This document shows positions 7,170 to 15,388 of a DNA stretch of 64,000 bases, one piece after another; position 1 is the stretch's first letter; the number at the start of each line of letters is the position of its first letter. The stretch covers positions 53,359 through 117,358 of the forward strand of contig CAYYID010000009.1 in the NCBI GenBank assembly GCA_964471915.1, in the 5' to 3' direction. The stretch comes from JAIEPW01 sp964471915. Its GTDB lineage: Bacteria > Acidobacteriota > Terriglobia > Bryobacterales > Bryobacteraceae. Below the pieces are notes generated by a model, which searched no databases, was not told the DNA's origin, and saw only the letters and a list, made by a program, of their open reading frames with translations. Both the position numbers and the translations under genes were made by a program.

Positions 7170-9070
7170 CGCTTCATCCAGTTCGAACTGACTGTGACGC
7201 GTCGTTGGGTGCGCGCTGACGACGCGGTGACGGGCTCGGGCTGCGCTGCCGTCGCGGGCAGCAGGCCCTCGAGTTCCCGCCAGTGGCGCTCGGCGAAGCG
7301 GTCGATGCCGTAGATCGAAGCCGCCGCGCGGGCGTATACTCTCGCGTCGAGTGCCTCATTCCTCGTGTTAGCGCCCAGCACCCAGTGCCCCTTCACGAAA
7401 CTCTCCGATGTGAGCTGCCGGAAGTACTCTTCCTCGTAGCGCGGGAAGTGGCAGTAGCCCGCCGGGAAGGCTTCGCCGCTTTCTTCCGTCGGCGGCGCTA
7501 GGCGTAACCGGCTGTAGAGTTCCGACTTCGCCACCGGCGTGCCGAGCGTCCACAGGCGTGTGCCGCGTCGCTTGCTCGCGTCCACCGGCGAGGCGCCCAG
7601 GATGAGCCGGTCCATGCGCGCCGTACCCTTCACTGCGACCGCCGTCTTCGGATTTGCTGCCCGCGCTCCGGCCGGACCCCAGGACGCCTGCGGATGCCCG
7701 CGCACCCAGTCGTACGTGATGCGCGGGTTGAAGCCGGAGTCCACGCACAGCACCCGGATCGGCAGCCGCAGGCCGCTTGCGTGCGGGAATTCTTCGTCCA
7801 GCACCGCGTCGAGTTGCCGCCATACATCTGCCCGCGCCGTGTCGCCAGTCAGCACTCGGTAGTCGACCGACCACGATTCCTTGCCGCGGCCCCACGCCAC
7901 TACCTCCACCTCAATGCGATTCGGGTGGACGTCGGCGCCCGCCGTGAGGAACAAGCCGCCCTGCGACACAGTGCCCACCGAGTAGTCTTCGCGGCGATCG
8001 TAGAGCGGCTGCCAATCGGGCGCGTCGCCGCGCTCCTGCCACGATTCGCCCAGCACCAGGTTGACGAACGACTTCAGCCGCTCGACATCCTTCTGGGCTT
8101 TCTCCCAGTCATCGGCGGCGCGCTCCCACGCGTACCAGCCCACGGGGCTATAGAGGCTCGACAGGTGATAGCCGCGCGTGCGGCCATCGCCTTCCGCCTC
8201 GGGCCGCCACTCGCCGCGCGCGAGCATCGCGTTCTTCTGGTGATTGAAGAAGGCCTGCTCACACGCGATGCAGTGATAGGCGGCTTTTTGCGGTTCGCCC
8301 TTGGGCCAACGGAGCCGCTCGAACTTCAACACCTGGAACTCGCCGCAGTGCGGGCACGGCACCCAGTAACGCCGCTGGTCGCTTTCGGCGAAAGCCGCCT
8401 CGATCCGGCTCAGCCCGGTGACGAGCGGCGTCGATACCATGAAGACCTTGCGCCGCGAGAAGGTGCGCGTGCGCGCGAAGGCCAGGTTGATCGGGTCGCC
8501 CTCACCGTCGACGTCGCCCGGGTAGGCGTCGATCTCATCCAGAAACAGGTAGCGTACCGCCATCGAGCGCAGTCCCACGGCGCTGTTGGCCCCCGTCATC
8601 ACCAGCACGCCGCCGGGGAACTGCTTCGACAGAACGGTGTTGCCGGAGTCGCGGGAACGCGGGCTCTTTACCAGCTCGCGCAACACCTGGCTCTCTTCGA
8701 TCAGTGGGTCAATGCGCTGCTTCGAGTTGCGCCGGGCCAGTTCGACGGTGGGCTGCACGACCATCATCGGCCCGGGCGACTTGTGGATCACGTAGCCGAC
8801 CCAGTTGTTCCCGCACTCGGTTCCACCGATTTGACTGCCCTTCATGAACACCACGCGTTCCACGGGCGAGGATGGCGACAGGCCGTCCATGATCTCGCGC
8901 AGGTACGGCGTTCGCTCCGTGCGCCAAGGCCCCGGTTCGGCCGCCGCTTTCCCGGAGAGCCGCCGGTATCGGTCAGCCCACTCCGAGATCGTCAGCAGCG
9001 GGTCGGGCCTCAGGCCCGCGCGGAATGCCTCGTCGTAAACCTCAGTCGGTGTTTGCGCCTGCAAGTTCAT
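7166..9070 (-). CDS. Terminase large subunit, lambda gpA family
   Basis: A 634-residue packaging motor and nuclease. A Walker A-like segment (FMKGSQIGGTE, about 75-85) and Walker B (YLFLDEID, about 174-181) mark the ATPase. GpA-family features follow: a zinc-ribbon CPHC...CIAC around residues 238-265 and a conserved W-rich block (SVDYRVLTGDTARADVWRQL) before the nuclease domain. The nuclease domain has acidic residues in VLCVDSGFNPRITYDW (about 448-463), probably binding metal. It overlaps the small subunit gene by 29 nt. The gpA type cuts at cos-like sites, so this prophage may package by cos; no cos site was located. Confidence 0.95.
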   Translation of the reverse strand: MNLQAQTPTEVYDEAFRAGLRPDPLLTISEWADRYRRLSGKAAAEPGPWRTERTPYLREIMDGLSPSSPVERVVFMKGSQIGGTECGNNWVGYVIHKSPGPMMVVQPTVELARRNSKQRIDPLIEESQVLRELVKSPRSRDSGNTVLSKQFPGGVLVMTGANSAVGLRSMAVRYLFLDEIDAYPGDVDGEGDPINLAFARTRTFSRRKVFMVSTPLVTGLSRIEAAFAESDQRRYWVPCPHCGEFQVLKFERLRWPKGEPQKAAYHCIACEQAFFNHQKNAMLARGEWRPEAEGDGRTRGYHLSSLYSPVGWYAWERAADDWEKAQKDVERLKSFVNLVLGESWQERGDAPDWQPLYDRREDYSVGTVSQGGLFLTAGADVHPNRIEVEVVAWGRGKESWSVDYRVLTGDTARADVWRQLDAVLDEEFPHASGLRLPIRVLCVDSGFNPRITYDWVRGHPQASWGPAGARAANPKTAVAVKGTARMDRLILGASPVDASKRRGTRLWTLGTPVAKSELYSRLRLAPPTEESGEAFPAGYCHFPRYEEEYFRQLTSESFVKGHWVLGANTRNEALDARVYARAAASIYGIDRFAERHWRELEGLLPATAAQPEPVTASSARTQRRVTVSSNWMKR

Positions 9071-9548
9071 CGAGCGCCTTCCGGATCTCCCCAGTCAGAA
9101 TCACGTGTACTTTGTCGGCGTCAGCCTCCGCGGCGAGCGTCGCCGCGAGCCGGTCCGGGATGTTCAGCAGGTTGTCGCGCACCGTGCGCGCCTTGGTGAA
9201 CGCCGCCACTTGCACCTCGTCGCGGCTGATCAGCTTCGCCGTTTTCTCTTCGAACTCAATCTTGGCCAGCCGCGCCAGGTAGTTCTCGCGGATGGCCCGC
9301 GCGCGAAAGTAATCGAGTCCGCCGGTTGGTTCCGCCCGGACAGGATCCGGGATGGCCGCAACCGGCGTTTCCTTCTGAGCGCGGCGCTGCCCCGGCCGCG
9401 TCTTCGCATTCCATTCGGCATCGGCGCGCTCGCTGTCGATCAGGCCGTCGGCGTTGGTGGCAATCCGGCCGGAACGGATCGCCTTTTGCACAGCGGCGTG
9501 GCTTACGCCGCGGTGTTTGGCGTAAGCGCGCAGGCTCAGGAGAGGCAT
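9042..9548 (-). CDS. Terminase small subunit
   Basis: A 168-residue protein. The first 60 residues hold a winged-helix or excisionase-like HTH (MPLLSLRAYAKHRGVSHAAV... then a recognition helix and IATNADGLID wing), as in Nu1-like terminase small subunits that bind cos. The C-terminal part (YLARLAKIEFEEKTAKLIS to the end) is a long helical region common in this family, thought to bind the large subunit. It is the first gene of the leftward late operon. The large subunit gene starts inside its last codons (29-nt overlap). Confidence 0.85.
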   Translation of the reverse strand: MPLLSLRAYAKHRGVSHAAVQKAIRSGRIATNADGLIDSERADAEWNAKTRPGQRRAQKETPVAAIPDPVRAEPTGGLDYFRARAIRENYLARLAKIEFEEKTAKLISRDEVQVAAFTKARTVRDNLLNIPDRLAATLAAEADADKVHVILTGEIRKALDELAGANTD

Positions 9549-9605
9549 CGAACTTTCTCGCGATTCACTCGCGGATTCCGCTTGCTTCTAATCGCCACCG
9601 AAGTG

Positions 9606-9854
9606 ATGAATGGGTTCGCGATGAAGAACACCAAACAAAGCGCCGCCGCCTGCTACGCCGAGCGGTTTGCCGACGCCCAGGATCTGCTGAAACGCATCGG
9701 CGCCCGCCTCGATCAGCACCGCAAGAGCCAGTCGCAGGAGCCCGCCAACTGGGGGTACGCTGGCGACCTCGGCCGCATCACAGAACAGCTCGCCTACGTC
9801 CTGGCCGACCTGGGCGACCGCAGCGCGGTCGACGCCAAAGGGCTGGAGTACTGA
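9606..9854 (+). CDS. Small phage protein of unknown function (82 aa)
   Basis: A short helical protein (MNGFAMKNTKQSAAACYAER; a second Met at 9621 is an alternative start). It is the first gene of a three-gene rightward island that is divergent from the terminase operon, with a 57-nt gap between the starts. It contains one Cys, no membrane segment and a helix-rich, charged composition (DAQDLLKRIGARLDQHRKS). No family recognised. The next gene begins 4 nt after its stop, so they are probably co-translated. Confidence 0.6.
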   Translation: MNGFAMKNTKQSAAACYAERFADAQDLLKRIGARLDQHRKSQSQEPANWGYAGDLGRITEQLAYVLADLGDRSAVDAKGLEY

Positions 9855-9858
9855 CGCC

Positions 9859-10086
9859 ATGACACGCGACGAACTGATCGCCTGGGCCACGCGGAACGGC
9901 TGGAAACTCGACCGCTGGGGCCACCTCAAGAAAGAGTTCGACAACGGTACGCACCGGCTGAAGTTGAGTCGCATCGCCGCCCGGCACGAGATCGCGACGC
10001 CTTTCGGCTTCGCGAGACTTGCCAGCGGTTACTACAAACACTTGCACATCACCGCCGACGACCAACTCGCCGGCATGACCCGATAG
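9859..10086 (+). CDS. Small basic phage protein of unknown function (75 aa)
   Basis: A protein starting MTRDELIAWATRNGWKLD. The N-terminal helix followed by WGHLKKEFDNGTHRLKLS gives a short alpha-beta-beta core somewhat like double-stranded-RNA-binding-like folds of HicA type, but the key HicA His is not in the usual 'GSH' context, so no toxin call is made. It is flanked by two small co-oriented genes (4 nt and 14 nt gaps). The function is unknown. Confidence 0.6.
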   Translation: MTRDELIAWATRNGWKLDRWGHLKKEFDNGTHRLKLSRIAARHEIATPFGFARLASGYYKHLHITADDQLAGMTR

Positions 10087-10100
10087 AAAGGAACCTGATC

Positions 10101-10673
10101 ATGTCCACTTTTGCCATCGACACCGACAACAACATCACGGCGTTCGCCGAATACGAAGATGCGCTGAACCACCGCATCGGCAGCACCGAGGGGACCTTCG
10201 CCACCCAGAAGGAACTCTCCAAACTCTCCGCCGACTGGCCCATCACGCGGTTCGTCGACGTCTGGAATACCTTTGCCGGCGTGGTCCCCTTCGACGCGCT
10301 CAAGCCGGTCAAGAAGTTCACGGACCGCAAGACGGCGGTCGCCCGAATCTGGAAGGCGGTCCAGGCCCTGACGCCTGCCCCCGCGCGCCACGCCGCCCCC
10401 GCCGCGCCGAAGAAGGCCAGGGCGGCCAAGGAGTCCACCGCCAAGGACGCGGCACCCAAAGGGGCGCGTGAGGGTAGCAAGAAGGCAATCGTGCTCGACA
10501 TGCTCCGCCGCCCCGAGGGCGCCACACTCGCCGACATCCAGTCCGCAACCGGTTGGCAGGCCCACAGCGTGCGCGGCTTCATCTCCGGGGCCCTGGGTAA
10601 GAAGATGGGCCTCACCGTCGAGTCTTTCAAGACGCCTGAAGGCGCCCGAGGTTACCGCACCGCTGCGAAGTAA
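10101..10673 (+). CDS. DUF3489-domain protein
   Basis: A 190-residue protein with a strong ribosome site (AAAGGAAC) 12 nt upstream. The first 90 residues are a small alpha/beta domain (FAIDTDNNITAFAEYEDALN), followed by a basic Ala/Pro/Lys linker (about 91-128). The C-terminal 60 residues (KAIVLDMLRRPEGATLADIQ, then GWQAHSVRGFISGAL) match the DUF3489 family, a winged-helix-like domain found in phage and plasmid proteins. Probably binds DNA, but its target is unknown. It ends at a strong hairpin terminator (10692-10718). Confidence 0.8.
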   Translation: MSTFAIDTDNNITAFAEYEDALNHRIGSTEGTFATQKELSKLSADWPITRFVDVWNTFAGVVPFDALKPVKKFTDRKTAVARIWKAVQALTPAPARHAAPAAPKKARAAKESTAKDAAPKGAREGSKKAIVLDMLRRPEGATLADIQSATGWQAHSVRGFISGALGKKMGLTVESFKTPEGARGYRTAAK

Positions 10674-10691
10674 CTGCACCGAGTCGCTCAC

Positions 10692-10718
10692 CGCCGCCGG
10701 CCTCAACCACCGGCGGCG
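10692..10718 (+). terminator. Hairpin terminator of the DUF3489 gene cluster
   Basis: A 9-bp perfect GC stem (CGCCGCCGG / CCGGCGGCG) with a 9-nt loop, followed by TTCTTGTT. It lies 19 nt after the DUF3489 stop and before the end of the convergent gene at 10703, so it can stop rightward transcription and may also act leftward. The T-run is broken, so strength is uncertain. Confidence 0.6.
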
Positions 10719-10963
10719 TTCTTGTTCCTCACATCTTCCACCAAGGCGCTGAGCCGTTCCTCGGTCAGCGCCTCCTTCAACTGACACTCCGACCGACGCA
10801 TGTACGTGCCGTTGATTTTTAAGAAAAGCCGATGTTCCATTTCTGCGATCTCCCTGCGCACTTCGGCCAACAGCGCCCGGTTTTGAAGGCTAACGTACGT
10901 GGCGATCAGTCCCGAGACCAATCCGATGCCGGGGATGAGAAGTTGAAGAATGTTCTTTTCCAT
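10703..10963 (-). CDS. Small membrane-anchored phage protein
   Basis: An 86-residue protein. Residues 5-28 (LQLLIPGIGLVSGLIATYVS) are one transmembrane helix, followed by a charged helical tail (LLAEVRREIAEMEHRLFLKI) that could form a coiled coil. It resembles small phage membrane proteins such as holin or superinfection-exclusion accessory proteins, but no known family can be assigned. It lies at the end of the leftward gene run, just before the terminator shared with the convergent genes. Confidence 0.65.
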   Translation of the reverse strand: MEKNILQLLIPGIGLVSGLIATYVSLQNRALLAEVRREIAEMEHRLFLKINGTYMRRSECQLKEALTEERLSALVEDVRNKNAAGG

Positions 10964-11091
10964 GGCAACGCCTCAAGGATGCGAAGCTCGGCAGACCAGT
11001 CCGACAGCGCCAGGCACAACCCTTGCACGTCTGGGTGTCCCGCGCGCAGCAGCGCCTCGACGGCCGCAAGCTCCCGGCGGCAACGTTCGAT
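10906..11091 (-). CDS. Possible small gene without a normal start codon
   Basis: In frame directly after the stop of the methylase gene (TGA 11094-11092), 61 codons stay open. They read as protein-like (CRRELAAVEALLRAGHPDVQ), with a leucine/alanine helical pattern and typical codon use, up to TGA 10908-10906. No ATG, GTG or TTG start lies at the beginning, so it could be a gene with lost start, a stop-readthrough extension of the methylase, or chance. The last 18 codons overlap the next gene. Low confidence. Confidence 0.25.
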   Translation of the reverse strand: MERCRRELAAVEALLRAGHPDVQGLCLALSDWSAELRILEALPWKRTFFNFSSPASDWSRD

Positions 11092-12351
11092 TCATGTGGC
11101 CACCTGCAATCGCTCCGCGGCGACCTCGGAGAACTTCCGGCCGTCCGATTCGAGAACCACCGGCTTGCCACTGAATTCCTGGAAGCGCCGGACAGTGACG
11201 TCACAGTACTTCGGCTCCAGTTCAATCAGGCGCGCCTGGCGGCCCGTTTTCTCGCAGGCAATCAGCGTGGAGCCGGACCCGCCGAACGGATCGAGCACGG
11301 TGTCGCGGCTCTTGCTCGAGTTCCGCACCGCCCGCTCAACCAGCTCCACCGGCTTCATCGTCGGGTGCAGGTCATTGACGACAGGCTTTTTCACGAACCA
11401 CACGTCGCCCTGGTCGCGGGCGCCGCACCAGAAGTGATCCGTCCCTTCCTTCCAGCCGTACAAGATCGGCTCATACTGCCGCTGGTAATCGGAGCGCCCC
11501 ATGGTGAAGGTGTTCTTCGCCCAGATCACGAACGTGGACCAATGCCCGCCCGCCTCGCGGAACGTCTGCTGGAGTGTGTGCAGCTCCGAAGACGACATGC
11601 AGATGTAGACGGCGCCCTTGGTAACGGCCAGAATGTTGGTGCAGGCATCCCGCAGGAACTGCGCGAACTCCGCGCCCAGATTGTCGTTGGCGATTTTGCG
11701 ATGCGACTTCCCGCGCAGCTTATCTTTCATCGTGGCGCCGTAGTTCACGTTGTACGGCGGGTCGCAGAAGACCATGTCGGCCAGGCCGCCGGCGAGCACG
11801 CGCTCCACCGCTTCCATCTGGGTGGCGTCGCCGCACAGCAGCCGGTGATTGCCGAGGATCCAAACGTCCCCGGGGACCGTGACCGCAGTCTCCGGCGCCT
11901 CCGGGACCGCATCATCGTCGGTGTTGCCGGTGGCCGCTTCCTCGGGCTCCTGGAGAAGAAGGTCGATCTCTTCGTCGGTGAAGCCCAGCAGGTCGAGATC
12001 GAACTCGCCTTCCCTCAGCGACTCCAACTCGACGCGCAGCATCTCCTCATCCCAGCCCGCGTTGAGGGCTAGGCGGTTGTCCGCGATCACCAGGGCGCGC
12101 CGCTGCGTCTCGCTGAGATGATCCAGAACAATGACGGGAACCTCGGTCAGGCCGAGTTTGCGGGCGGCCAGCAGGCGGGCGTGGCCGGCGATGATGATCC
12201 CGTCAGCGCCGGCGAGGATCGGGTTGGCCCAGCCAAACTCGGCGATGGACGCCGCGATCTGGGCCACCTGCTCGTCACTATGCGTGCGCGCGTTCCTGGC
12301 GAAGGGAATCAACTTCTCGACCGGCCAACGCACTACCTGGAGATCCGTCAT
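11092..12351 (-). CDS. ParB-N domain / DNA methyltransferase fusion (first copy)
   Basis: A 419-residue protein with two parts. Residues 1-140 are a ParB/Sulfiredoxin-type domain (IIAGHARLLAARKLG is the family signature box). Residues 180-419 are an N6-adenine or N4-cytosine DNA methylase: motif IV DPPYNVNYG near 228, and motif I near the C-terminus (VLDPFGGSGSTLIACEKTG), the order of the beta class. Such fusions are common in phages, which may use them to protect their DNA from host restriction. No cognate endonuclease is near. The stop is followed by an open in-frame extension (see separate entry). Confidence 0.9.
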   Translation of the reverse strand: MTDLQVVRWPVEKLIPFARNARTHSDEQVAQIAASIAEFGWANPILAGADGIIIAGHARLLAARKLGLTEVPVIVLDHLSETQRRALVIADNRLALNAGWDEEMLRVELESLREGEFDLDLLGFTDEEIDLLLQEPEEAATGNTDDDAVPEAPETAVTVPGDVWILGNHRLLCGDATQMEAVERVLAGGLADMVFCDPPYNVNYGATMKDKLRGKSHRKIANDNLGAEFAQFLRDACTNILAVTKGAVYICMSSSELHTLQQTFREAGGHWSTFVIWAKNTFTMGRSDYQRQYEPILYGWKEGTDHFWCGARDQGDVWFVKKPVVNDLHPTMKPVELVERAVRNSSKSRDTVLDPFGGSGSTLIACEKTGRQARLIELEPKYCDVTVRRFQEFSGKPVVLESDGRKFSEVAAERLQVAT

Positions 12352-12623
12352 GGTTTGACTGGCGGGGACGATTTCTGAAACAACCCGAGCTCGTTGTTCA
12401 TGTCGACAATCGTGCCGATGACGGGAACGACGATCGCGGCGAGCTTCTCGAAGGAGAACTCGCGAGCCAGGTCGTCCGCGCCATCGTAGACCTGCTTCAG
12501 CATGGTCAGGACTAGGTCGAGCTTTCGGCGGCCCTGCCCAGGGAGCGGGACCGCTTCCTCGACGGCGCGGACAAGCGGCAAGATGAGCGGGAGAAGGCGA
12601 AGGACGGCGAATAGGATCTTCAT
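12348..12623 (-). CDS. Small phage protein with hydrophobic N-terminus
   Basis: A 91-residue protein (MKILFAVLRLLPLILPLVRA): residues 3-20 form a hydrophobic helix that could be a signal anchor, followed by helical, charged sequence with a second hydrophobic stretch (FEKLAAIVVPVIGTIVDM). Phage holins and spanin-like proteins have such layouts, but no lysin is present beside it, so no call is made. It overlaps the methylase start by 4 nt (ATGA), suggesting coupling. Confidence 0.55.
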   Translation of the reverse strand: MKILFAVLRLLPLILPLVRAVEEAVPLPGQGRRKLDLVLTMLKQVYDGADDLAREFSFEKLAAIVVPVIGTIVDMNNELGLFQKSSPPVKP

Positions 12624-12678
12624 GAGTTACCTCGCAAGGGACCGGGGCGGACGCGGAGCCCGCCCCGACTCAGGATGC

Positions 12679-13137
12679 TCAGGCCTTCTTCGTCAGCGCG
12701 TCGGCCACGGCGGCCGCGACCACCGCGCCGATGGCCTTCAGCGACACGTCGTCGATGGACACCGCACGCGCCGTCAGCGTGTCGCCGGCGCCCTGCTGCA
12801 CCGGATTCCACTGGCCGTCGATGGCGATGTCGCTGTGACGCACGGCCTGCTTGGCGACCATGTTGGCCGTCTCCACCGAGTTCTGGAGGGCCTGGTTGGC
12901 GATCACCTGGCGCTGGTTGTCGAACTGCTGCGCGTCGGAGACCAGCTTGTCCACGATGGAGCGGTTGCGCTTGATCGACTCCAGCGACTCCTGCTGGTAC
13001 TCGTCGTACGTCCGCTTGATGTTGGCGAACAGGACATTGCCGTAACCGGCATTGACCTGGCTCTGGTTCTTGAAGAACTCGTCCGTCCCGGTCTCGAACT
13101 CGCGTTCGGCCTGGTTGGGCGTGGCTACTTCGGGCAT
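12679..13137 (-). CDS. Phage protein of unknown function (152 aa)
   Basis: A protein starting MPEVATPNQAEREFETGTDE, chosen over an upstream in-frame Met because a GGAGAAA ribosome site sits just before it. The sequence is almost entirely helical with regular heptad-like hydrophobic spacing (VLFANIKRTYDEYQQESLES, then VVAAAVADAL at the end). It has no Cys. It may be a helical structural or DNA-associated protein; no known family is recognised. It lies between the two ParB-methylase fusion genes. Confidence 0.6.
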   Translation of the reverse strand: MPEVATPNQAEREFETGTDEFFKNQSQVNAGYGNVLFANIKRTYDEYQQESLESIKRNRSIVDKLVSDAQQFDNQRQVIANQALQNSVETANMVAKQAVRHSDIAIDGQWNPVQQGAGDTLTARAVSIDDVSLKAIGAVVAAAVADALTKKA

Positions 13138-13168
13138 TGTTGTTTTCTCCTTCGAAGGGATTGAACTG

Positions 13169-14695
13169 CTACACTGTCTGCGCCACGGTCTGTCGCGTCT
13201 TTCGCTGCGGACCGTAGCAGGGCATTCCATTGGGCTTGCGCCGGATGGATTTCGAATCGGCGGCGCGCAGATCCGCCGCCGCATCCGCGGGCACTTCACG
13301 CGCGCGGGCGACTTCGGTGAACGTCTCGCCGGTTGCTGCCAGCGTCGGCGTCACACCGAAGGCGTCCATCGCGCGCCGCAGGATCACGTCACAGTAGCTT
13401 GGGCTGATCTCGCTGCCGAATCCGGCTCTATCGAGCGCGCCCGCCGCCACCAGCGTGGTTCCGCTCCCCAGGAACGGATCGAAGATCACATCGCCTGGAT
13501 CTGAAAACGCCTTGATAAAGAACTCGGGGACCGCTCTCGGAAATGGCGCCGAATGCGATCCCTGACTTGATTCCGTCTTCGCCTCAATGACATTCGATGG
13601 CCGGGCGATCCCGGCATGGCGGCCGTCTTCATCACGGCTGTCGGCTTTGCCCGCAGCGTCGCCGCGCGCGCCGGTACCGAGCAGGCCGCTGCCGGAAGTC
13701 GACTTCGGATTGTCGGGCGAGTAATCAAAACAGTCTTCTGACCGGTGCCCCACGGCAAACGGATGAAACTTGATAGCGTCCGCGAGGCTGAAGTGCGCGA
13801 TGGGCTCCCAGGCGTTCTTGAAGCGGTTGTTCCATCCGCCGGGCACGCCGTTGTCGGTCTTGCGCCAGCAGAACTCATCCACAAACCGCCAACCCCACTC
13901 GCGCACGTGGGCAATGAAGAGATCCTTCACGTATAGGTGCCGCTGCCCATCCTCGGCATGCTCCTTGATGTTCAAGAAGTAAGATCCGTTGGCCGCCAGC
14001 ACCGAGGCGATGCCCACCGCCAAGTCGCGGTACCACTCCACGTAATCCTCGGGCGCAACCGGGCGGAATCCGCTTGCCGGGTCGTACTCGCGCCGCGTGG
14101 CGTAGGGCGGCGACGTCACTACGACGTTGGCCCTCCGGCCATCGAACAACTTCGCCACGGCCGAGGCATCCCGGCAGTCACCACAGATAAGCCGGTGCGG
14201 TCCAACGAGCCACAAGTCGCCCGGTTGCGTTACTGCCTTGGCGGGCAGCAGCGGGACTTCCTCATCCGCTGCGGTCGCGGGCGCCTCTTCTGGATCGGCC
14301 ATCAGGTCAGCAAGTTCGTGCTCGCTGAACCCGATCAACCTGAGGTCAAAGCCGTCGCCTTCGAGCGCCGCCAATTCGGCGGCCAGGACCTCGTCGTCCC
14401 ACCCCGCGCTGAGCGCCAGGCGGTTGTCGGCCAACACGTATGCGCGCCGTTGCGTCTCGCTGAGATGATCGAGCACGATCACCGGCACCTCAGCCAGGCC
14501 GAGCTTGCGCGCCGCCAGCAGCCGCCCGTGCCCGGCAACGATGCCGTCCCTGGAATCGACCAGGATCGGATTCACGAATCCGAACTCCGCGATTGAGGCC
14601 GCGATCTGGGCAACTTGCTCCGCCGAATGCGTTCTCGCGTTCCGTGCGTACGGCACCAGCCGCTCCACCGGCCACAGCTCGATGCGCCGCGCCAT
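13169..14695 (-). CDS. ParB-N domain / DNA methyltransferase fusion (second copy)
   Basis: A 508-residue protein starting MARRIELWPVERLVPYARN; the Met at 14695 is chosen over 14749 because it aligns with the start of the other fusion. Residues 1-130 are a ParB-type domain (GHGRLLAARKLG). The rest is a DNA methylase: VTSPPYATR is motif IV, and DPFLGSGTTLVAAGAL near residue 415 is motif I, which binds S-adenosylmethionine. Between them lies a region with a KTDNGVPGGW block. The N-terminal half is clearly similar to the first copy; the catalytic parts have diverged, so the two may recognise different sites. Confidence 0.9.
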   Translation of the reverse strand: MARRIELWPVERLVPYARNARTHSAEQVAQIAASIAEFGFVNPILVDSRDGIVAGHGRLLAARKLGLAEVPVIVLDHLSETQRRAYVLADNRLALSAGWDDEVLAAELAALEGDGFDLRLIGFSEHELADLMADPEEAPATAADEEVPLLPAKAVTQPGDLWLVGPHRLICGDCRDASAVAKLFDGRRANVVVTSPPYATRREYDPASGFRPVAPEDYVEWYRDLAVGIASVLAANGSYFLNIKEHAEDGQRHLYVKDLFIAHVREWGWRFVDEFCWRKTDNGVPGGWNNRFKNAWEPIAHFSLADAIKFHPFAVGHRSEDCFDYSPDNPKSTSGSGLLGTGARGDAAGKADSRDEDGRHAGIARPSNVIEAKTESSQGSHSAPFPRAVPEFFIKAFSDPGDVIFDPFLGSGTTLVAAGALDRAGFGSEISPSYCDVILRRAMDAFGVTPTLAATGETFTEVARAREVPADAAADLRAADSKSIRRKPNGMPCYGPQRKTRQTVAQTV

Positions 14696-14711
14696 GGCCG
14701 GCGTCACTCGC

Positions 14712-15071
14712 TCAGCTATTGAAGCTCGGGACCCAGATCCAGTAGGCAACGATCAAACCCTCGCCAGCGCTGTTGGCATCCACGTAGTAGTCCGACGGCC
14801 GCAACTCGCCGGCGGCGGACTCGATCACCAGTTCGTCGGCCACACCGCCGCCGGCGCCCGTGGGCCAAAATTCCTTCACGACGCCGGCCCCGGTCGCTTT
14901 GTTCATCCCCTGCACGCCTAGGAACACCCGTCCCGTCTCGCCGATGGAAACGGCGAAGCGGATCCGGTGGGCCCGGATCGTGGTGTCGGAGGTCACCCGG
15001 ACGGATGTTCCCGGTGCGGGGACCGCGATCTTCCCAAGCGATCGCGGTTGGAGGGAGGGAGAATCAGCCAT
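14712..15071 (-). CDS. Phage protein of unknown function (119 aa), beta-rich
   Basis: Begins MADSPSLQPRSLGKIAVPAP. The sequence is beta-rich with Gly and aromatic residues (TTIRAHRIRFAVSIGETGRV, then EGLIVAYWIWVPS at the end). It may be a virion decoration or a baseplate-like protein, but that is a guess. It is the gene before the second ParB-methylase (17 nt gap). No motif is recognised. Confidence 0.55.
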   Translation of the reverse strand: MADSPSLQPRSLGKIAVPAPGTSVRVTSDTTIRAHRIRFAVSIGETGRVFLGVQGMNKATGAGVVKEFWPTGAGGGVADELVIESAAGELRPSDYYVDANSAGEGLIVAYWIWVPSFNS

Positions 15072-15172
15072 TGCAGTGCTCCGTGATCAAACGTGGGTGG
15101 CAACCGGCAACCTGGCAACCTTTTCCAGCCCGTGACGCAAGCGAAATCGTGCCACCAGTCCACCCGCCGCCG

Positions 15173-15382
15173 TCATGCCCAGGAGGGACCCAGGATTGCT
15201 ACGCATCTGGTGCTTTGCACCAGATAGGCGGCCTCGTCCCGAACTAGATCATTGGCGTCGCCCGTCGCCCCGCAAGCTCGGCATCGGAATCGCTCGCCGG
15301 CATCGTGGTAGCCAGTCTGCGGGCAGACGCCGAAGTCAAACTCGTGAACCTCGACGTCGTTGCTCAAGCATTCGGGGCACAT
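15173..15382 (-). CDS. Small zinc-ribbon protein
   Basis: A 69-residue protein with two CxxC-type pairs: CPECLSNDVEVHEFDFGVC at the start and FRCRACGATGDANDLV in the middle. This pattern is a zinc ribbon of the kind often fused to or partnered with phage DNA-binding or recombination proteins. The last 20 residues carry one more Cys. It is the third of three closely packed small genes (6-nt gap before it). Exact target unknown. Confidence 0.65.
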   Translation of the reverse strand: MCPECLSNDVEVHEFDFGVCPQTGYHDAGERFRCRACGATGDANDLVRDEAAYLVQSTRCVAILGPSWA

Positions 15383-15388
15383 GTCTTT

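Noticed and set aside
5575..7191. A 538-residue open frame on the plus strand opposite the portal gene
   Set aside because: Antisense to a clear portal/gpW pair; residue composition is Arg/His/Gly rich and unlike proteins, a usual shadow in high-GC DNA.
7694..9199. A 501-residue plus-strand open frame opposite the terminase large subunit
   Set aside because: Antisense of a gene with clear motifs; composition typical of GC-rich shadow frames.
9859..10086. HicA-type toxin
   Set aside because: The typical catalytic His context is missing and no antitoxin-like gene with HicB features is adjacent.
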